NCBI GenBank assembly: GCA_963759875.1
Contig: CAVXBB010000016.1
Coordinates: 744,001-808,000, forward strand
Reading direction: 5' to 3'
From: JAFAGX01 sp963759875
Lineage (GTDB): Bacteria; Acidobacteriota; Terriglobia; Terriglobales; Acidobacteriaceae
DNA length: 64,000 bases
The notes beneath the pieces were generated by a model, which worked only from the letters and a program-made list of their open reading frames with translations, was not told the DNA's origin and did not search any database. The position numbers and the translations under genes were made by a program. Shown here piece after piece: positions 27,726 through 37,161 of the stretch; position 1 is the first letter of the stretch; every line of letters starts with the position of its first letter.

Positions 27726-28182
27726 CTTGCCCCGAATCTAACACGTGCCTCCAAACCCGGTGCAAGTGAAAAAACGCCCGGGAGACTAACCACCCTTTGA
27801 TGAGATGGGCGCACGATGATCACTCCGGACGGGCAATTCGCCGAAGCGGGGCCAGAAGTCGGCTTGTAGGAGATTTCACCAGATCGGTACTGGGAAACGC
27901 GCTTATGGACAGTTAATCGAGCCAGTCACAGGCCCACAGGAAATTGGTCTAATTCACACGAAGGCAGAGCCTCAGATACGTTGTCCGATGCTCTTCGTAA
28001 GTAGTTGAATCTGTATACCCCAATTTGGGCAGGTGCAAGGAAGTTGCAAGTAAGCATCAACTGCGGCCGCCTGAATACTTACCAGGTTACTCGGATTTCT
28101 CTTCGCCAGCCGGAAACAGTTCGGGTTTTGTCCCTAGTATTTCGAGGGTTCAGCCGGTGACGATCGAAAAGAACTGAAGCCA
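27726..28182. repeat. Gene-free gap with an att-like repeat
   Basis: No gene is supported. At 27984-28052 lies TCCGATGCTCTTCGTAAGTA-GTTGAAT, then GTGCAAG and TTGCAAG. The first string recurs at 55756-55782, and the TTGCAAG motifs resemble those at 15737 and 55634. It looks like an old attachment site or integrase end. Confidence 0.4.
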
Positions 28183-28645
28183 AAATGAGCCCAGACCTTG
28201 AACAAAAACTTTTCGCCTGCTGGCCGGACTGGTTCGACATTAATGGCGATCCCAAACGCACGGGCAGGAAAAATTTGATGGGCTCCGCTTCTACGTCAAC
28301 CATCACACCGATGCCATAGCCTGCGAACTCGACCTGGCGCAGCTGCATTCACTCAGCACTTGTGAAATGTGCGGACGAGCGGGGCAACTAAGACGGAATG
28401 AACGATTCATCCCGGCAAGCCTCGTTGAGAACACCCTGGCAGCATGGCCGCATGTAGGTGAGGGTTACGCCCACGTTATGCACAGCATAGCTCATCAGAG
28501 CCATTCACTAGCACTACACAATCCACTAGCGTTGGTGCGAGCAGTTTTCGGGGAGGCCTGTTCAACGAACGTCCCACGACTGTATGAGTCTTGGGAAGTC
28601 AGAGGGGGGAACGAGGCCCGCCCACATATTTCTCCTGGTCTGCTG
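28183..28645 (+). pseudogene. Decayed hypothetical gene with a CxxC motif
   Basis: The first piece starts MSPDLEQKLFACWPDWFDIN and continues to GDPKRTG. A second piece in another frame reads KFDGLRFYVNHHTDAIACEL and CEMCGRAGQLRRN. Both belong to one conserved hypothetical family seen near prophage and island genes, with an internal deletion between them. The second frame then runs on without homology to 28645. Non-functional. Confidence 0.45.
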
Positions 28646-28656
28646 TGAGGTGGCGA

Positions 28657-28893
28657 ATGCTGGGAAACTTGCTGGACGCAGTATTTGGCTGCAGGCACGG
28701 CCGGTACGGTTTTCCGATCACTGTTCGTCGCGGTTCTCGTCGCAATGCAGCTGCATCTTTAACCGGAACCTACGTCGTATGCCTCGCATGCGGCAGGGAA
28801 TTTCCCTACGACTGGGAAGAGATGAGGGTGATCAAAGCACCATCCGAACACCGCCACTACCCCCGTTCTTTTTCGACTAAAGAAGCCTCATAA
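28657..28893 (+). CDS. Small conserved protein with CxxC (zinc-ribbon-like)
   Basis: The ATG at 28657 gives 78 residues: MLGNLLDAVFGCRHGRYGFP, then TYVVCLACGREFPYDWEEM. The CRH...CLAC pattern can bind zinc. It resembles a small Acidobacteriota family of unknown role. A frame extending upstream to 28591 adds residues with no similarity to that family. Confidence 0.6.
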   Translation: MLGNLLDAVFGCRHGRYGFPITVRRGSRRNAAASLTGTYVVCLACGREFPYDWEEMRVIKAPSEHRHYPRSFSTKEAS

Positions 28894-28965
28894 ATCATCT
28901 GCCTTAATGCAAGCCCGTTGTCCGAATGCTGAGCCGGGGCTGGAGAGTACAGGCGAGCTGGAGGC

Positions 28966-29217
28966 TCAGACTTCCTTCTTAATAAGCCTAGTAATCCAAA
29001 TCAGGATGACCGCGCCGAGGATTGCGACGAGGATCCTCCATATAAGGCCACCAGCGCCAAGGCCGAGCAGACCGACCACCCATCCCCCAACGCCGCCGCC
29101 GACGATTCCCAGCAGGATATCGGCAATTACACCGTATCCACCGCCCTTCATGATCCTCCCGGCTGCCCAACCCGCAATCAGACCAACGACCATCCACCAG
29201 ATAATCCCATGTGCCAT
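28966..29217 (-). CDS. GlsB/YeaQ/YmgE-type stress-response membrane protein
   Basis: An 83-residue, Gly-rich protein with three hydrophobic segments. It starts MAHGIIWWMVVGLIAGWAAG, has the core DILLGIVGGGVGGWVVGLLG, and ends in a basic ITRLIKKEV tail. This matches the transglycosylase-associated (GlsB/YeaQ) family, small inner-membrane proteins induced by general stress. The upstream region has a GGAGGAT Shine-Dalgarno. Confidence 0.85.
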   Translation of the reverse strand: MAHGIIWWMVVGLIAGWAAGRIMKGGGYGVIADILLGIVGGGVGGWVVGLLGLGAGGLIWRILVAILGAVILIWITRLIKKEV

Positions 29218-29238
29218 GTGATCCTCCTGAATCTCTCA

Positions 29239-29552
29239 CGAACAGTTTTATTCCGGGTACATCAACGGCGGATACTGTAACAATTGAAAAAGGCTGGCTG
29301 GAGTAACACCACTCAGAGCAATCCGCCGCCCTACTGCACCTCAGAAGCTGCAGCTCCGGAAGCAGCGGGAGAATAGTGTCACAGCCGGATGAAATTCACA
29401 ATATCAGGAACTAGTTACACATTCTCGCTGCGTTCTGGGAGTCACCTGTCAATTTTTACGGTGTCAGCCATCGAGGTTTCTGGATAAAATTATTCGCACT
29501 TCACTTTTCACTTCTCTTCCGGCGCTCCGTTCGCACACCGAGCGAGCGCCGG
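29239..29552. repeat. Structured repeat unit, copies 1 (inverted) and 2
   Basis: 29239-29285 is the reverse complement of the core of 30241-30285 (CAATYNTTACAGTATCC and CCCGGAATAAAA motifs). 29435-29498 is the same motif in forward orientation (CTGGGAGTCACCTGTCAAT). It is followed by a hairpin CCGGCGCT...AGCGCCGG (29519-29526 with 29545-29552) and T-rich sequence. No gene is seen in 29218-29808. Confidence 0.55.
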
Positions 29553-29808
29553 GATTCTTGTTTCCGCGCATCCGAGCGTCTGCATCATCGCTGAAATTCC
29601 CCGTTGCACTTCCGGGCAGCGGTTAGCCCCATTCCGAGCCGCACCGGGGTTAGAATGAAAACACATTCACAAAGCAAACACCAAAGAGAATGGACACTTT
29701 ATTGCCTGTCGGGACTCCGGAAGTCGGCGGGCGTTTTTGCGTTAGGCCGCTGCCGAGTGCTGCCGTTCGGGACTCTACGCAGGTCGGCATTTTTGACCAG
29801 GGATGGGT

Positions 29809-30105
29809 TTATATACTGGGCGGGAAAGGGAAACCAGCGGCCTTCAGATATTCGAGTGTCCCGGGAATCACTTCCACGGCAACATTCACCCCATTTGGAA
29901 GAGTAGTGTGACAGTGCCGACACCGTAGAACCTCATCACGATCAAGCCTCTGCTTAAGTTCGTCGGGGTCGTTTGTCGGAGAGTTTATACCAGCCTTTTC
30001 CGCGCTGAGTTCCCGGCATATGGGGCATGAGAAGCTGAACGTCACGCCAAACCGATAGCGATTTCTATTACTGCACACTTGCGCTTCTGCTTCGCGGTTC
30101 ATCAT
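29809..30105 (-). CDS. Small zinc-ribbon protein
   Basis: The 98-residue frame has two CxxC knuckles, FSCPICRELS near residue 26 and LRCRHCHTTLP near 61, separated by a helix-like TNDPDELKQRLDRDE. It ends GFPFPPSI. The four Cys should bind one zinc. I prefer it over the overlapping plus-strand frame at 29690 because of this motif. Function unknown. Confidence 0.55.
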   Translation of the reverse strand: MMNREAEAQVCSNRNRYRFGVTFSFSCPICRELSAEKAGINSPTNDPDELKQRLDRDEVLRCRHCHTTLPNGVNVAVEVIPGTLEYLKAAGFPFPPSI

Positions 30106-31114
30106 CGGTCAAGAAGTCCAAAAGAGGCAGGGGTCTTGACAGGTATAGATGCCGCGCGGGGCGGGTAAGCCCCTTGTACCCCTGTGTTAAGGAGCTACTA
30201 AGGAATACTGTAGGCACCGCAAATGCTGGGAGTCGCCTGTCAATCCTTACAGTATCCACCGTTGAGGCACCCGGAATAAAAGTGTTCGCAGACAATGCGA
30301 AACTGATTCCGGCGCTTCGTTTTTACCTCCCTAGTTGGTAGAAGCGTCGGGATTTTCCCGTTTCCTCGATCCCCTCGTTTGCTGCTGAACTTTGTAGCAA
30401 CTCCACACGATTGACCTTTTGCCTGCTTCCCGACAAGCGGGCGTTTTTGCCAGCAAACGTCGCCTAAACGTGTTTGCCATATTGCTTCGGAGCAACGATG
30501 TTGGCCGCATCAAGAAGGTAGTGTTCTAGTGGGCTCGGGCCCGTTGCTGCTGCCTCCTGGGCATGCGTGCTAGCTGGGTGTGCGCACTCAAATGGCACGC
30601 CGCTACTTGAGGTCGGCTTGGGACTGAGCCATCTCCAGTCAATTCGCCGATGAGAGGTACAGGGAGCTATGGAGTATTCGGTCACGGTATGGCGCACAGG
30701 TGCGGGAGTGGAAGGGACAGCTTTACCACCTGACATACCGCAGGGAATGGATGCCGGAGCGGAACTGCTGGCGGGACTTTCTGGTGAAAGTTGCTCGGGC
30801 GTAAGCGCTTCACGAGATTGCAAGCAATAAGCAAGGATTACGCGGTGGAGCAAGGCCGACATATAAATCAGGAACGCGTTGCGTGTCGCCCTGGTCCGGT
30901 GCAGTCTCAATCCGATTCGTGGTGGTGCGAACATTCTGCATGCAAAACCGCACTGGTATCGCGCTTCATGGGATGCGAGCCAGGTTTATTTTTTCTAAAC
31001 ACCTCAGGAGGAACCGAACTTCGCCGGTAAGAAACACTACTGCTCCCGCCATGCTGGAAGGTTCCAATTGTTTGGCTGATCTGCCAATTGCTAGTACGCA
31101 GTGAAACAGCAACT
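30106..31114. other. Gene-poor kilobase with a repeat unit
   Basis: The region contains the third copy of the structured unit (30226-30290, CTGGGAGTCGCCTGTCAAT), followed by its hairpin CCGGCGCTTC/GAAGCGTCGG (30309-30318 with 30341-30350). A terminator-like CCCGACAAGCGGGCGTTTTT lies at about 30430-30449. The longer frames between 30464 and 31030 have no recognisable domain, start signal or codon character, so I do not call them. Confidence 0.45.
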
Positions 31115-31726
31115 ATGAAACCAAAACCTGGGATGATCGCAGCATGTCGGGTTGCGGGAATCGTTGTCTTAATTTTGACGACGCGTGCTGCTTGGTCGCA
31201 GAACGAGCATCCGCAGGGCAGAGGTTGGGACATCAGCGCATGGGTGAGCCTCGCTACAGGAGAAGAGAACACCAACTCCTTCCAAGAAGCACAGCTCTGG
31301 AGAGGGGGATTTTTTCTCGGCAAGGCGATTACCGGCGAGGCCGGCAATGGTCTGGCACGGGGGACTCTGGAGTACGCGTTCGATATTGTTCCGCTATGGG
31401 TGCAATCCAGACCTCGAGTGATTTACGGAGTTGGATTCGAGCCAGTGGTATTGCGGTGGAACTTCAGTGAGCACATAAATCGCGTCCGACCTTATATCGA
31501 GCTCGCAGGCGGCGGCTTGTCCACGACCTCAAACCTTCCCGACGGAAACACTTCCAGTTTCAACTTCAGCGCCCGGGGAGGCGGCGGAATTAACATTCTC
31601 TCCGGCAAACGACAATCGTGGGATGTCGGCCTGTGCTGGCTTCACATATCCAACGCCAACCTTGGAGTTAGGAATCCAGAGTTTAACGGACTGGAACTCA
31701 GCGTCGGTTATCACTGGTTCAAATGA
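31115..31726 (+). CDS. PagL-like lipid A 3-O-deacylase / acyloxyacyl hydrolase family barrel
   Basis: The ATG at 31115 gives 203 residues with a signal peptide (GIVVLILTTRAAWSQ) and a small beta-barrel pattern. The terminal block LCWLHISNANLGVRNPEFNG carries the His-Ser catalytic pair typical of PagL-type outer-membrane deacylases, and the protein ends in YHWFK. PagL removes a fatty acid from lipid A. A supporting acidic residue lies nearby, but activity is unproven. The gene stands alone on the island. Confidence 0.7.
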   Translation: MKPKPGMIAACRVAGIVVLILTTRAAWSQNEHPQGRGWDISAWVSLATGEENTNSFQEAQLWRGGFFLGKAITGEAGNGLARGTLEYAFDIVPLWVQSRPRVIYGVGFEPVVLRWNFSEHINRVRPYIELAGGGLSTTSNLPDGNTSSFNFSARGGGGINILSGKRQSWDVGLCWLHISNANLGVRNPEFNGLELSVGYHWFK

Positions 31727-31788
31727 GATCCAAGTGGTCGCGTGAACACGTTTCCGAGACTTGTCCTCGACTTCGAGCGTTTAATTGT

Positions 31789-31840
31789 TGCAAAATCCCG
31801 ATTGCATTCATAATCCCCGCTCAGAGACGAAGAAATAGCG
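31789..31840 (+). repeat. 52-bp repeat, left copy
   Basis: TTGCAAAATC, a one-base variant stretch, then CATAATCCCCGCTCAGAGAC and GAAGAAA recur at 32161-32212. The two copies bracket the 319-bp repeat, like a duplication made on its insertion or a shared end motif. Confidence 0.6.
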
Positions 31841-31851
31841 CAAGGTTGTAA

Positions 31852-32170
31852 CGCCTGATAGAGGTAGTTATTGCACGAGGGATTAAATGCATCAACGAGG
31901 CCCCTGTAAGTTTTGACAGGTGTGCCAATTCCTTTTTTGCTATTAAAACAACTGCCGTGCAAAATGACGAGATACTTTTCCTTTGTGAGCTGATTGGCGT
32001 TCAACCACACAAGCAGAAGAGGGATTTGCTTCTTACGGAGATATTGAACCTGTTAGTTCAAAGACAGAGCGTCATCCACGTTGAAGCTAACCGTGAGCCG
32101 GGCAGCCTGAACAGACGGCTCGAAAAGCCAATGCCCTGTTCGCATTTTCGCTAGTGGTAGTTGCAAAATC
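31852..32170 (+). repeat. 319-bp long inverted repeat, left copy
   Basis: By eye it is identical to the reverse complement of 48098-48416. It encodes a 65-aa frame on the plus strand. On the minus strand, a more protein-like frame (LLLVWLNANQLTKEKYLVIL, then YRGLVDAFNPSCNNYLYQA) is interrupted by TAA. Neither is recognised. It may be a non-autonomous mobile element. Confidence 0.75.
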
Positions 32171-32232
32171 GCGATTGCACTCATAATCCCCGCTCAGAGA
32201 CGAAGAAAGAGCGCACGCTTGTGCTATCGCCT

Positions 32233-33781
32233 GTGTCTGTTGAAAAAGTCCATCAGTTGATGCTTGTGAGGGTATTACGTTCGCGTTATAAGCAGGCCAG
32301 AGTTTCCGATGCTGCTGTTCACCGCTTCATTTGGGGGTCTGCTGCTCATGATGGGACAAAAATCCCGCGCGGAGTCGCTGTTTTATTACTTCCGCCTCGA
32401 CGATCAGGTTCCTGAAAATCATCTGCTGCGCCTGATCGATCGCCATGTCAACTTCGAATTCATTCGAGCCAAGCTGAAGGACTCCTACAGCGATGTGGGA
32501 AGGCCATCGATCGACCCAGAACTGCTGTTGCGCATACTGCTGGTCGGTTATCTCTACGGGGTCACGAGCGAAAGGAAACTGGTGGAAGAGCTACGCATGC
32601 ATCTGGCGTGGCGTTGGTTCACCGGACTGGGTTTCGATCAGGAGATCCCTCACCACTCGACCTTTTCGAAGAATCGGCATGGACGATTCCAGGAATCGAA
32701 TCTATTTCAGGAGCTGTTTGAGGAGATCGTCACCCACTGCGTACAAGCCGGATTGGTGAAAGGCGAGCACATGTCGGTAGATGGCAGTTTCGTCCAGGCT
32801 AACGCCGATCATCACAGCCGCGTTCCTCGCGAGCACCTGGCAGAGGTGGCCAAGGTGAAGCGCACGGTGCGCGAGTATCTGGCCGAACTGGAACAGGAGA
32901 ATCCAGTCGAAGCTCCGGTTCCGCAGCAGGAGCAAGTCTCAACCACGGATCCGGATTCGACGTATGCGACCAAAGGCGGTCCGGCGCGACTGGGCTATTA
33001 CGACAACTATTTGGTCGATAACAGCAGTTGCGTCATTGTAGGCGTGCAAGCTACCGCGGCGCGACTGAGTCACGAGAGCGCTGCGGCGCGTGACATGATC
33101 GAACGATATCGCGAACGTCACGGTTACCTGCCGCAGACACTGGCGGCAGATAACACCTACGGCAACGGTGAGCTTCTGCAGTGGCTGGATGAACGGGGCA
33201 TAGCTCCTTACATCCGGGTGAAAGAAAACCCCAATGGGCCGAGTGATCTCTATGGCATCGAGAAGTTCACCTACGTACCCGAAGAGAATTACTACATCTG
33301 CCCGGAAGGCAAGCCCCTGAAGTACGTCGGAATCAGTCGGCGCAACCGCACTCATCTTTATTACTCGACGGTAAAGCGTTGTCACGACTGCCCGCAGAAG
33401 AACCGCTGCACACGAGCCAGATTTCGGAGTCTCGCCATTCACACCTGTGAGCCGGCGCGGCAGCGCGCCTATGCTCTCGCCAAGACACCAGGGTTCGCGA
33501 TCTCACAACGGGCTCGACGGAAGGTGGAAGCACTCTTTGCAGAACTGAAGAACCAGATCGGACTGCGTCGTTTGAGATTGCGACGGATGCGGTTTGTACG
33601 CGAGCAGTTCTACCTGGCGGCCACGGTACAAAATCTCAAACGACTGGTGCGCTTCCTCAGCTCCAAGCCAACCCCGCAGAATGCAACTGCATGAACGTGG
33701 CAGAAAGAGGTAAGAAGCAAATCACCAGACACGGAGTAAAAGAAAAAGGCGCGCTGCGACTAGGAGTTTTTCAACAGACAC
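32233..33781 (+). mobile_element. IS1182-family insertion sequence, complete
   Basis: Inverted ends GTGTCTGTTGAAAAAGTCC (left) and its near-complement AGGAGTTTTTCAACAGACAC (right) bound a single transposase gene. GCCT lies directly outside both ends, consistent with a 4-bp target duplication. Length is about 1.55 kb. Confidence 0.8.
32309..33694 (+). CDS. IS1182-family transposase
   Basis: The 461-residue protein has the N-terminal InsH-like region (FYYFRLDDQVPENHLLRLID, GRPSIDPELLLRILLVGYLY). Its DDE core includes MSVDGSFVQAN (first Asp), LAADNTYGNGE (second Asp) and ARRKVEALFAELKNQIGLRR (Glu region), plus a Cys-containing CHDCPQKNRC insert. The frame is intact and the ends are intact, so the element may be active. 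The true start may be one of the Mets at residues 14-15 (MMGQKSRAE). Confidence 0.92.
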   Translation: MLLFTASFGGLLLMMGQKSRAESLFYYFRLDDQVPENHLLRLIDRHVNFEFIRAKLKDSYSDVGRPSIDPELLLRILLVGYLYGVTSERKLVEELRMHLAWRWFTGLGFDQEIPHHSTFSKNRHGRFQESNLFQELFEEIVTHCVQAGLVKGEHMSVDGSFVQANADHHSRVPREHLAEVAKVKRTVREYLAELEQENPVEAPVPQQEQVSTTDPDSTYATKGGPARLGYYDNYLVDNSSCVIVGVQATAARLSHESAAARDMIERYRERHGYLPQTLAADNTYGNGELLQWLDERGIAPYIRVKENPNGPSDLYGIEKFTYVPEENYYICPEGKPLKYVGISRRNRTHLYYSTVKRCHDCPQKNRCTRARFRSLAIHTCEPARQRAYALAKTPGFAISQRARRKVEALFAELKNQIGLRRLRLRRMRFVREQFYLAATVQNLKRLVRFLSSKPTPQNATA

Positions 33782-33953
33782 GCCTGTTAACAGCAGCTAT
33801 ACTGTTGCGCGACGATCCCATGGTGAAGCGAATTCTTCGCGGTGTCGTGAAAACTATCGCGCTCGTCGCGGCGCTCGTGTTTTTCTTCGATAACAGGGTC
33901 ACCGGCACGGCGGGTACCGTGCCGCTCGGGTCAATCGTCGTCGCGGAATCGCC

Positions 33954-34922
33954 TTACTCGGCGGGCATCCACGTCTTGTCGGGGTTGTATTTCGACATGG
34001 CCGCCGCCACCTTTGCCGTGTCCGGCCCAAGGTCCTTCTGAAACGCCCTGCCATCCTGGTTGATGATGAAGGTCATCACACCGGAGGTGCGGTACACCGC
34101 GGGATAGGCAAGAAACGCGACGCCGGTGGTCAGTACCCCATTCACCCTGTAGTCGCGGGCGCCGCCCCCCGCGGCCGGTCCTTGGCGGGTAAGAAGGCGA
34201 AACAGGTAGCCATGGAACGGGGTCGGCTCACCCGCCTTCCCGGTATAGCCTTCGTCCGACGCGCCTGCAAGCAGCGGCCCGACGGGACTGGGAGGCTCGT
34301 TGTCGGCGGTCTTCCAGTAGAGGCCGTCGTGCTTCCCTTCGGTGCTGAAGAGCTTGCTGGCGTAGTGCTTCACCTTTTCGTCATCGTGCGTGCTGGAGGC
34401 ATACTCTTTCTGGGCATCGATCAGCGTTTCCAGGACTTCGATGGCGCTGTTCTCGTTATTGCCGATGCGCCGGTAGAGGATCTCCTGGATTCCGCTCTGG
34501 GTGTCGAAGTACCATGACCCGCCCGTGTTCTTCACGAGCGAGATGGGCATGGGCCAGTTGTCCGCCCCGATATAAAGCGTGGCAGTCTGGTCCGGCTCGA
34601 TGACGACGCGATGCATCTGCTCATAGTGAGAGGCGAACTTTGCAATCAGGTTCTTGTCCGCCACGTCGTCGCCGGTGTGCAGGACTCTGTCCGCGTTCGA
34701 GCCGAAGATCGCCTTCAGGCTGCTGGAGTCATCGGACTTGGCCGCCTTGTAAAGGGCCAGCGCCCCGTCGCCGGGAGTGGAGAAAGTCTTCTCATTCACC
34801 GCCTGCGCACGGGAACCGGAAGGATAAGAGAGACAGAACAGGATCAAGACGGCCAGACACAGCACTACGGTGCCCAGGTGATCGGGCGATGGCCTTTCGT
34901 GAAGTTGCAACGTACGTTTCAC
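33954..34922 (-). CDS. DUF2950 exported protein
   Basis: A GTG at 34922 preceded by AGGAGGAACTCA gives 322 residues with a signal peptide (VVLCLAVLILFCLSY...SRAQA). The mature protein follows the DUF2950 pattern: ALYKAAKSDDSSSLKAIFG, YIGADNWPMPISLV, a middle EYASSTHDDEK and the end FQKDLGPDTAKVAAAMSKYN. Role unknown. The frame upstream of the GTG lacks signal-peptide sense. It lies directly downstream of the DUF3300 gene, a pairing seen in other genomes. Confidence 0.8.
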   Translation of the reverse strand: MKRTLQLHERPSPDHLGTVVLCLAVLILFCLSYPSGSRAQAVNEKTFSTPGDGALALYKAAKSDDSSSLKAIFGSNADRVLHTGDDVADKNLIAKFASHYEQMHRVVIEPDQTATLYIGADNWPMPISLVKNTGGSWYFDTQSGIQEILYRRIGNNENSAIEVLETLIDAQKEYASSTHDDEKVKHYASKLFSTEGKHDGLYWKTADNEPPSPVGPLLAGASDEGYTGKAGEPTPFHGYLFRLLTRQGPAAGGGARDYRVNGVLTTGVAFLAYPAVYRTSGVMTFIINQDGRAFQKDLGPDTAKVAAAMSKYNPDKTWMPAE

Positions 34923-35087
34923 TGAGTTCCTCCTGACTTTTCGGGTTGCGGATACATCCTGGGCCAGAACCTGGACTGCCGGATCGGCGACATCCGCCTG
35001 ACCATCTCGCGGCCACCGCTGCTGTGTCCCCCTGATCGCGACCGAGGTGCATCGAGCGGAGAGACTCACCGACCCCCTGGCTCCGCG

Positions 35088-36360
35088 TTACCTTTTGGGA
35101 CGGCCACCGCCACCGCCGCGATTGCCGCCGCCTCCTCCTCCGCCACCACGGGTCTGGGCTGTATTGCCGCCGCCGCGGTTGCCGCCGCCATTCACGCTCT
35201 GCTGGCCCCGGGCTCTGTCGTTGCGGGCGTTGCCGCCCTGCTGGTAATTCCCCATCGCGTTGTTACTGGCTCCACGGTTCGGCTGATTGCCGTAACCCCG
35301 CTGTTCCGTGCGCTGGTTGCCGACTCCCTGGTTACGCCTCTGATCGAACTGCGGACTGTTGCCCCGGTTCAGGTCGTTGCGATTGACGTTGTTCGCGTTG
35401 ATTGTTGCGATTGATTCTCGATTGACGTTGTTCCGATTCACGTTGTTGTTAATTGGCGTTGTTGTAGTTGTTTCGATTGACGAACGTATTGGAGTTGGAA
35501 ATGTAGACATTGTTGTTGTAGTGCACGCTGGAGTTATTCCAGCCGGTGTTCCAGGAGTTATAGCCCCATCCGCAGCAATTGTTGTTGTTGTTGATCGCCG
35601 CGCCCACCAACATGCCAACACCGAAGGAGACTAGGCCGGTGGTCACCATCGCCTCAGTGGAGTAACCCGGCGGCGGCGGGACGGGGGCGCCGTAAACTGC
35701 GGTGGGATTGTAGCTGGGCACATACACAACGTCTGGCTGTGCCGGCTGAATCACGATCGTCTGCGGCGGAGACTGCACAACCGTCACCTGCTGCTCCTCG
35801 CCTGAGGACGCCGCAACGGGCTCGGTTCCCGCAGGCTGATTCTCGACCTGAACGTTCTGCTGGGGGGTCGATTTCAGATTGCCTGCCTGGTAGGCCCTCT
35901 GGCGCATCACCTGCACGGCGTTCATCACGTTTTGGGGCGCATTGAAATACGCATCGCCCAGGGACGAGGTCCACGACAGGTTAGTGGCCATCTGCTGCAA
36001 TACGTCAGAGAACTCGGTAAGCCCTTTGACGCTGACGTCCCACGGCTGCTGATCCACCGTTTGCATCAGCTGCGGGCCCTTGAGCCCCCCGTTCTGTTGC
36101 ATCCACTGCCAGGCCGCGGTGATCTGGTCTGGGTAAGTCGCACTCGCAAGCACTATGGCCACCAGGTTGTCCGGGAACAAGGCGATCGGAGCCACGAGCT
36201 GGTAGAGCTGGTCTGGAGTCGGCATGGCATAGGTGGTGGTGGGCGCCTGCGCCTGCTGCCCGGCTTGCGATTCCTTTTTTTTGCAGCCGTCGAGCCCCAT
36301 CGAACTGACCAACAAAGCGACGGAAGTTACAACGGCAATGAGTTGCTGGGAGTTAGGCAT
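35088..36360 (-). pseudogene. DUF3300 lipoprotein, frameshifted in its Asn/Gly-rich tail
   Basis: The lipoprotein signal is MPNSQQLIAVVTSVALLVSS followed by lipobox LDGC. DUF3300 spans about residues 50-200 (LVAPIALFPDNLVAIVLASA, TYPDQITAAWQWM). From residue 255 the protein is Asn-rich; near 35455 the frame changes within ACAACAAC-type repeats and continues in another frame as NRNNVNR, QQRNQGVGNQ-like and a Gly-rich end (35088). Slippage in the repeat may vary the tail or be a sequencing error. Confidence 0.7.
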
Positions 36361-36536
36361 CGAAGTTCCCCGAAACGGAACATACTCGCAATGGGAATCG
36401 CTTGAAACCTGTCAATATTGCTAGAAATGGTGCCCAATTTCTGACGCTTGCCGCCGATTGCGGACAGAGGGCTGTCGGCGGTCGGCTGTTGCCAACACAC
36501 GAACAAGTAAGAGTCCTCTTGCCCGTCTTCAAGAAT

Positions 36537-36833
36537 ATGGAGCGTCGTTACCGCCTTATCTGCCCAGAGTGCGGACACGAATTCTGGGCAGGGCCGAAGC
36601 TGACTAAAACGAGCGTGTTTGATGGAGGCGTGAAGGGATTCCGCTGTCCGGGCAAGAACTGTGACGCACTCGTCGCTTGGGAGCAAGACAATGAAACTCA
36701 CGGAAGCGTATTAATCGTCGCGGCAGTGATAGGGGCTGCACGATTGGTTCTTCTTATGAATGAGAAGAACGACGCCAGCACTAAACAGAAGGCGCTCGCA
36801 AGTTCAAATCCCGTCCGAAGTAGCAGGTGGTAA
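36537..36833 (+). CDS. Small protein with CxxC pair and a membrane segment
   Basis: The ATG at 36537 gives 98 residues: MERRYRLICPECGHEFWAGP, a second Cys pair in FRCPGKNCDALV and a hydrophobic stretch VLIVAAVIGAARLVLLM. This would be a zinc ribbon followed by one membrane helix. A longer frame to 36402 adds nothing recognisable. The start codon context is weak. Confidence 0.4.
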   Translation: MERRYRLICPECGHEFWAGPKLTKTSVFDGGVKGFRCPGKNCDALVAWEQDNETHGSVLIVAAVIGAARLVLLMNEKNDASTKQKALASSNPVRSSRW

Positions 36834-36873
36834 CACGCTGCGAGCACCGACGGATTAATTCTAAGTAGGGTAG

Positions 36874-37123
36874 CAAATCACGGAACCAAACTTCTGCTCG
36901 GAATGGCTTACCGTTAAAGAGGTCGCAACCTACCTTAAGGTGAAGCCTCGCACCCTACTGCTGTGGGTACGCCGAGGGAGAGTGAAAGCCTTTGCACTAC
37001 CGGGGTACAAAGCGGCGGGTCTGGCGCTTCCGGCAAGCCGACTTGGACGCAACCTTTCTGGAATCCCCCGTGCTACTATCCCTTACGCCATCTGTGCGCC
37101 CTGCTGAAAGGACGGATCAATGA
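36874..37123 (+). pseudogene. Excisionase-like helix-turn-helix gene, frameshifted
   Basis: The frame reads EWLTVKEVATYLKVKPRTLL, then LWVRRGRVKAFALPGY. This is the MerR/excisionase-like HTH domain in which DNA-binding helices read the att region. An extra A in TACAAAGCGG shifts the frame. Removing it continues as KRRVWRFRQADLDATFLES, and the stop TGA at 37121 overlaps the ATG of the following integrase remnant. No standard start codon is visible after the TAG at 36871. Confidence 0.65.
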
Positions 37124-37161
37124 AAACGGCAGCACGGCACAAAACAGGAAGTATAAGTTGA
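37120..37161 (+). pseudogene. Integrase N-terminal remnant
   Basis: MKTAARHKTGSIS and a stop. The first 11 residues match the start of tyrosine-recombinase integrases that follow such HTH genes in related genomes (from memory). The remaining 300 or more residues are gone. ATGA overlap with the HTH gene. The following gap to 37482 has one dispersed palindromic repeat (about 37225-37290) and no gene. Confidence 0.5.

Noticed and set aside
30464..30934. 156-codon minus-strand frame
   Set aside because: No recognisable domain, no Shine-Dalgarno, Ser/Pro/Ala-rich random appearance.
31957..32154. 65-aa protein encoded in the 319-bp repeat (plus strand)
   Set aside because: It is repeated only because the whole DNA is repeated; the opposite strand looks equally or more protein-like, so no coding call is justified.
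33691..34041. 116-codon plus-strand frame after the IS1182 transposase
   Set aside because: It crosses the IS right end and then runs antisense into the DUF2950 gene, so it is a junction artefact.
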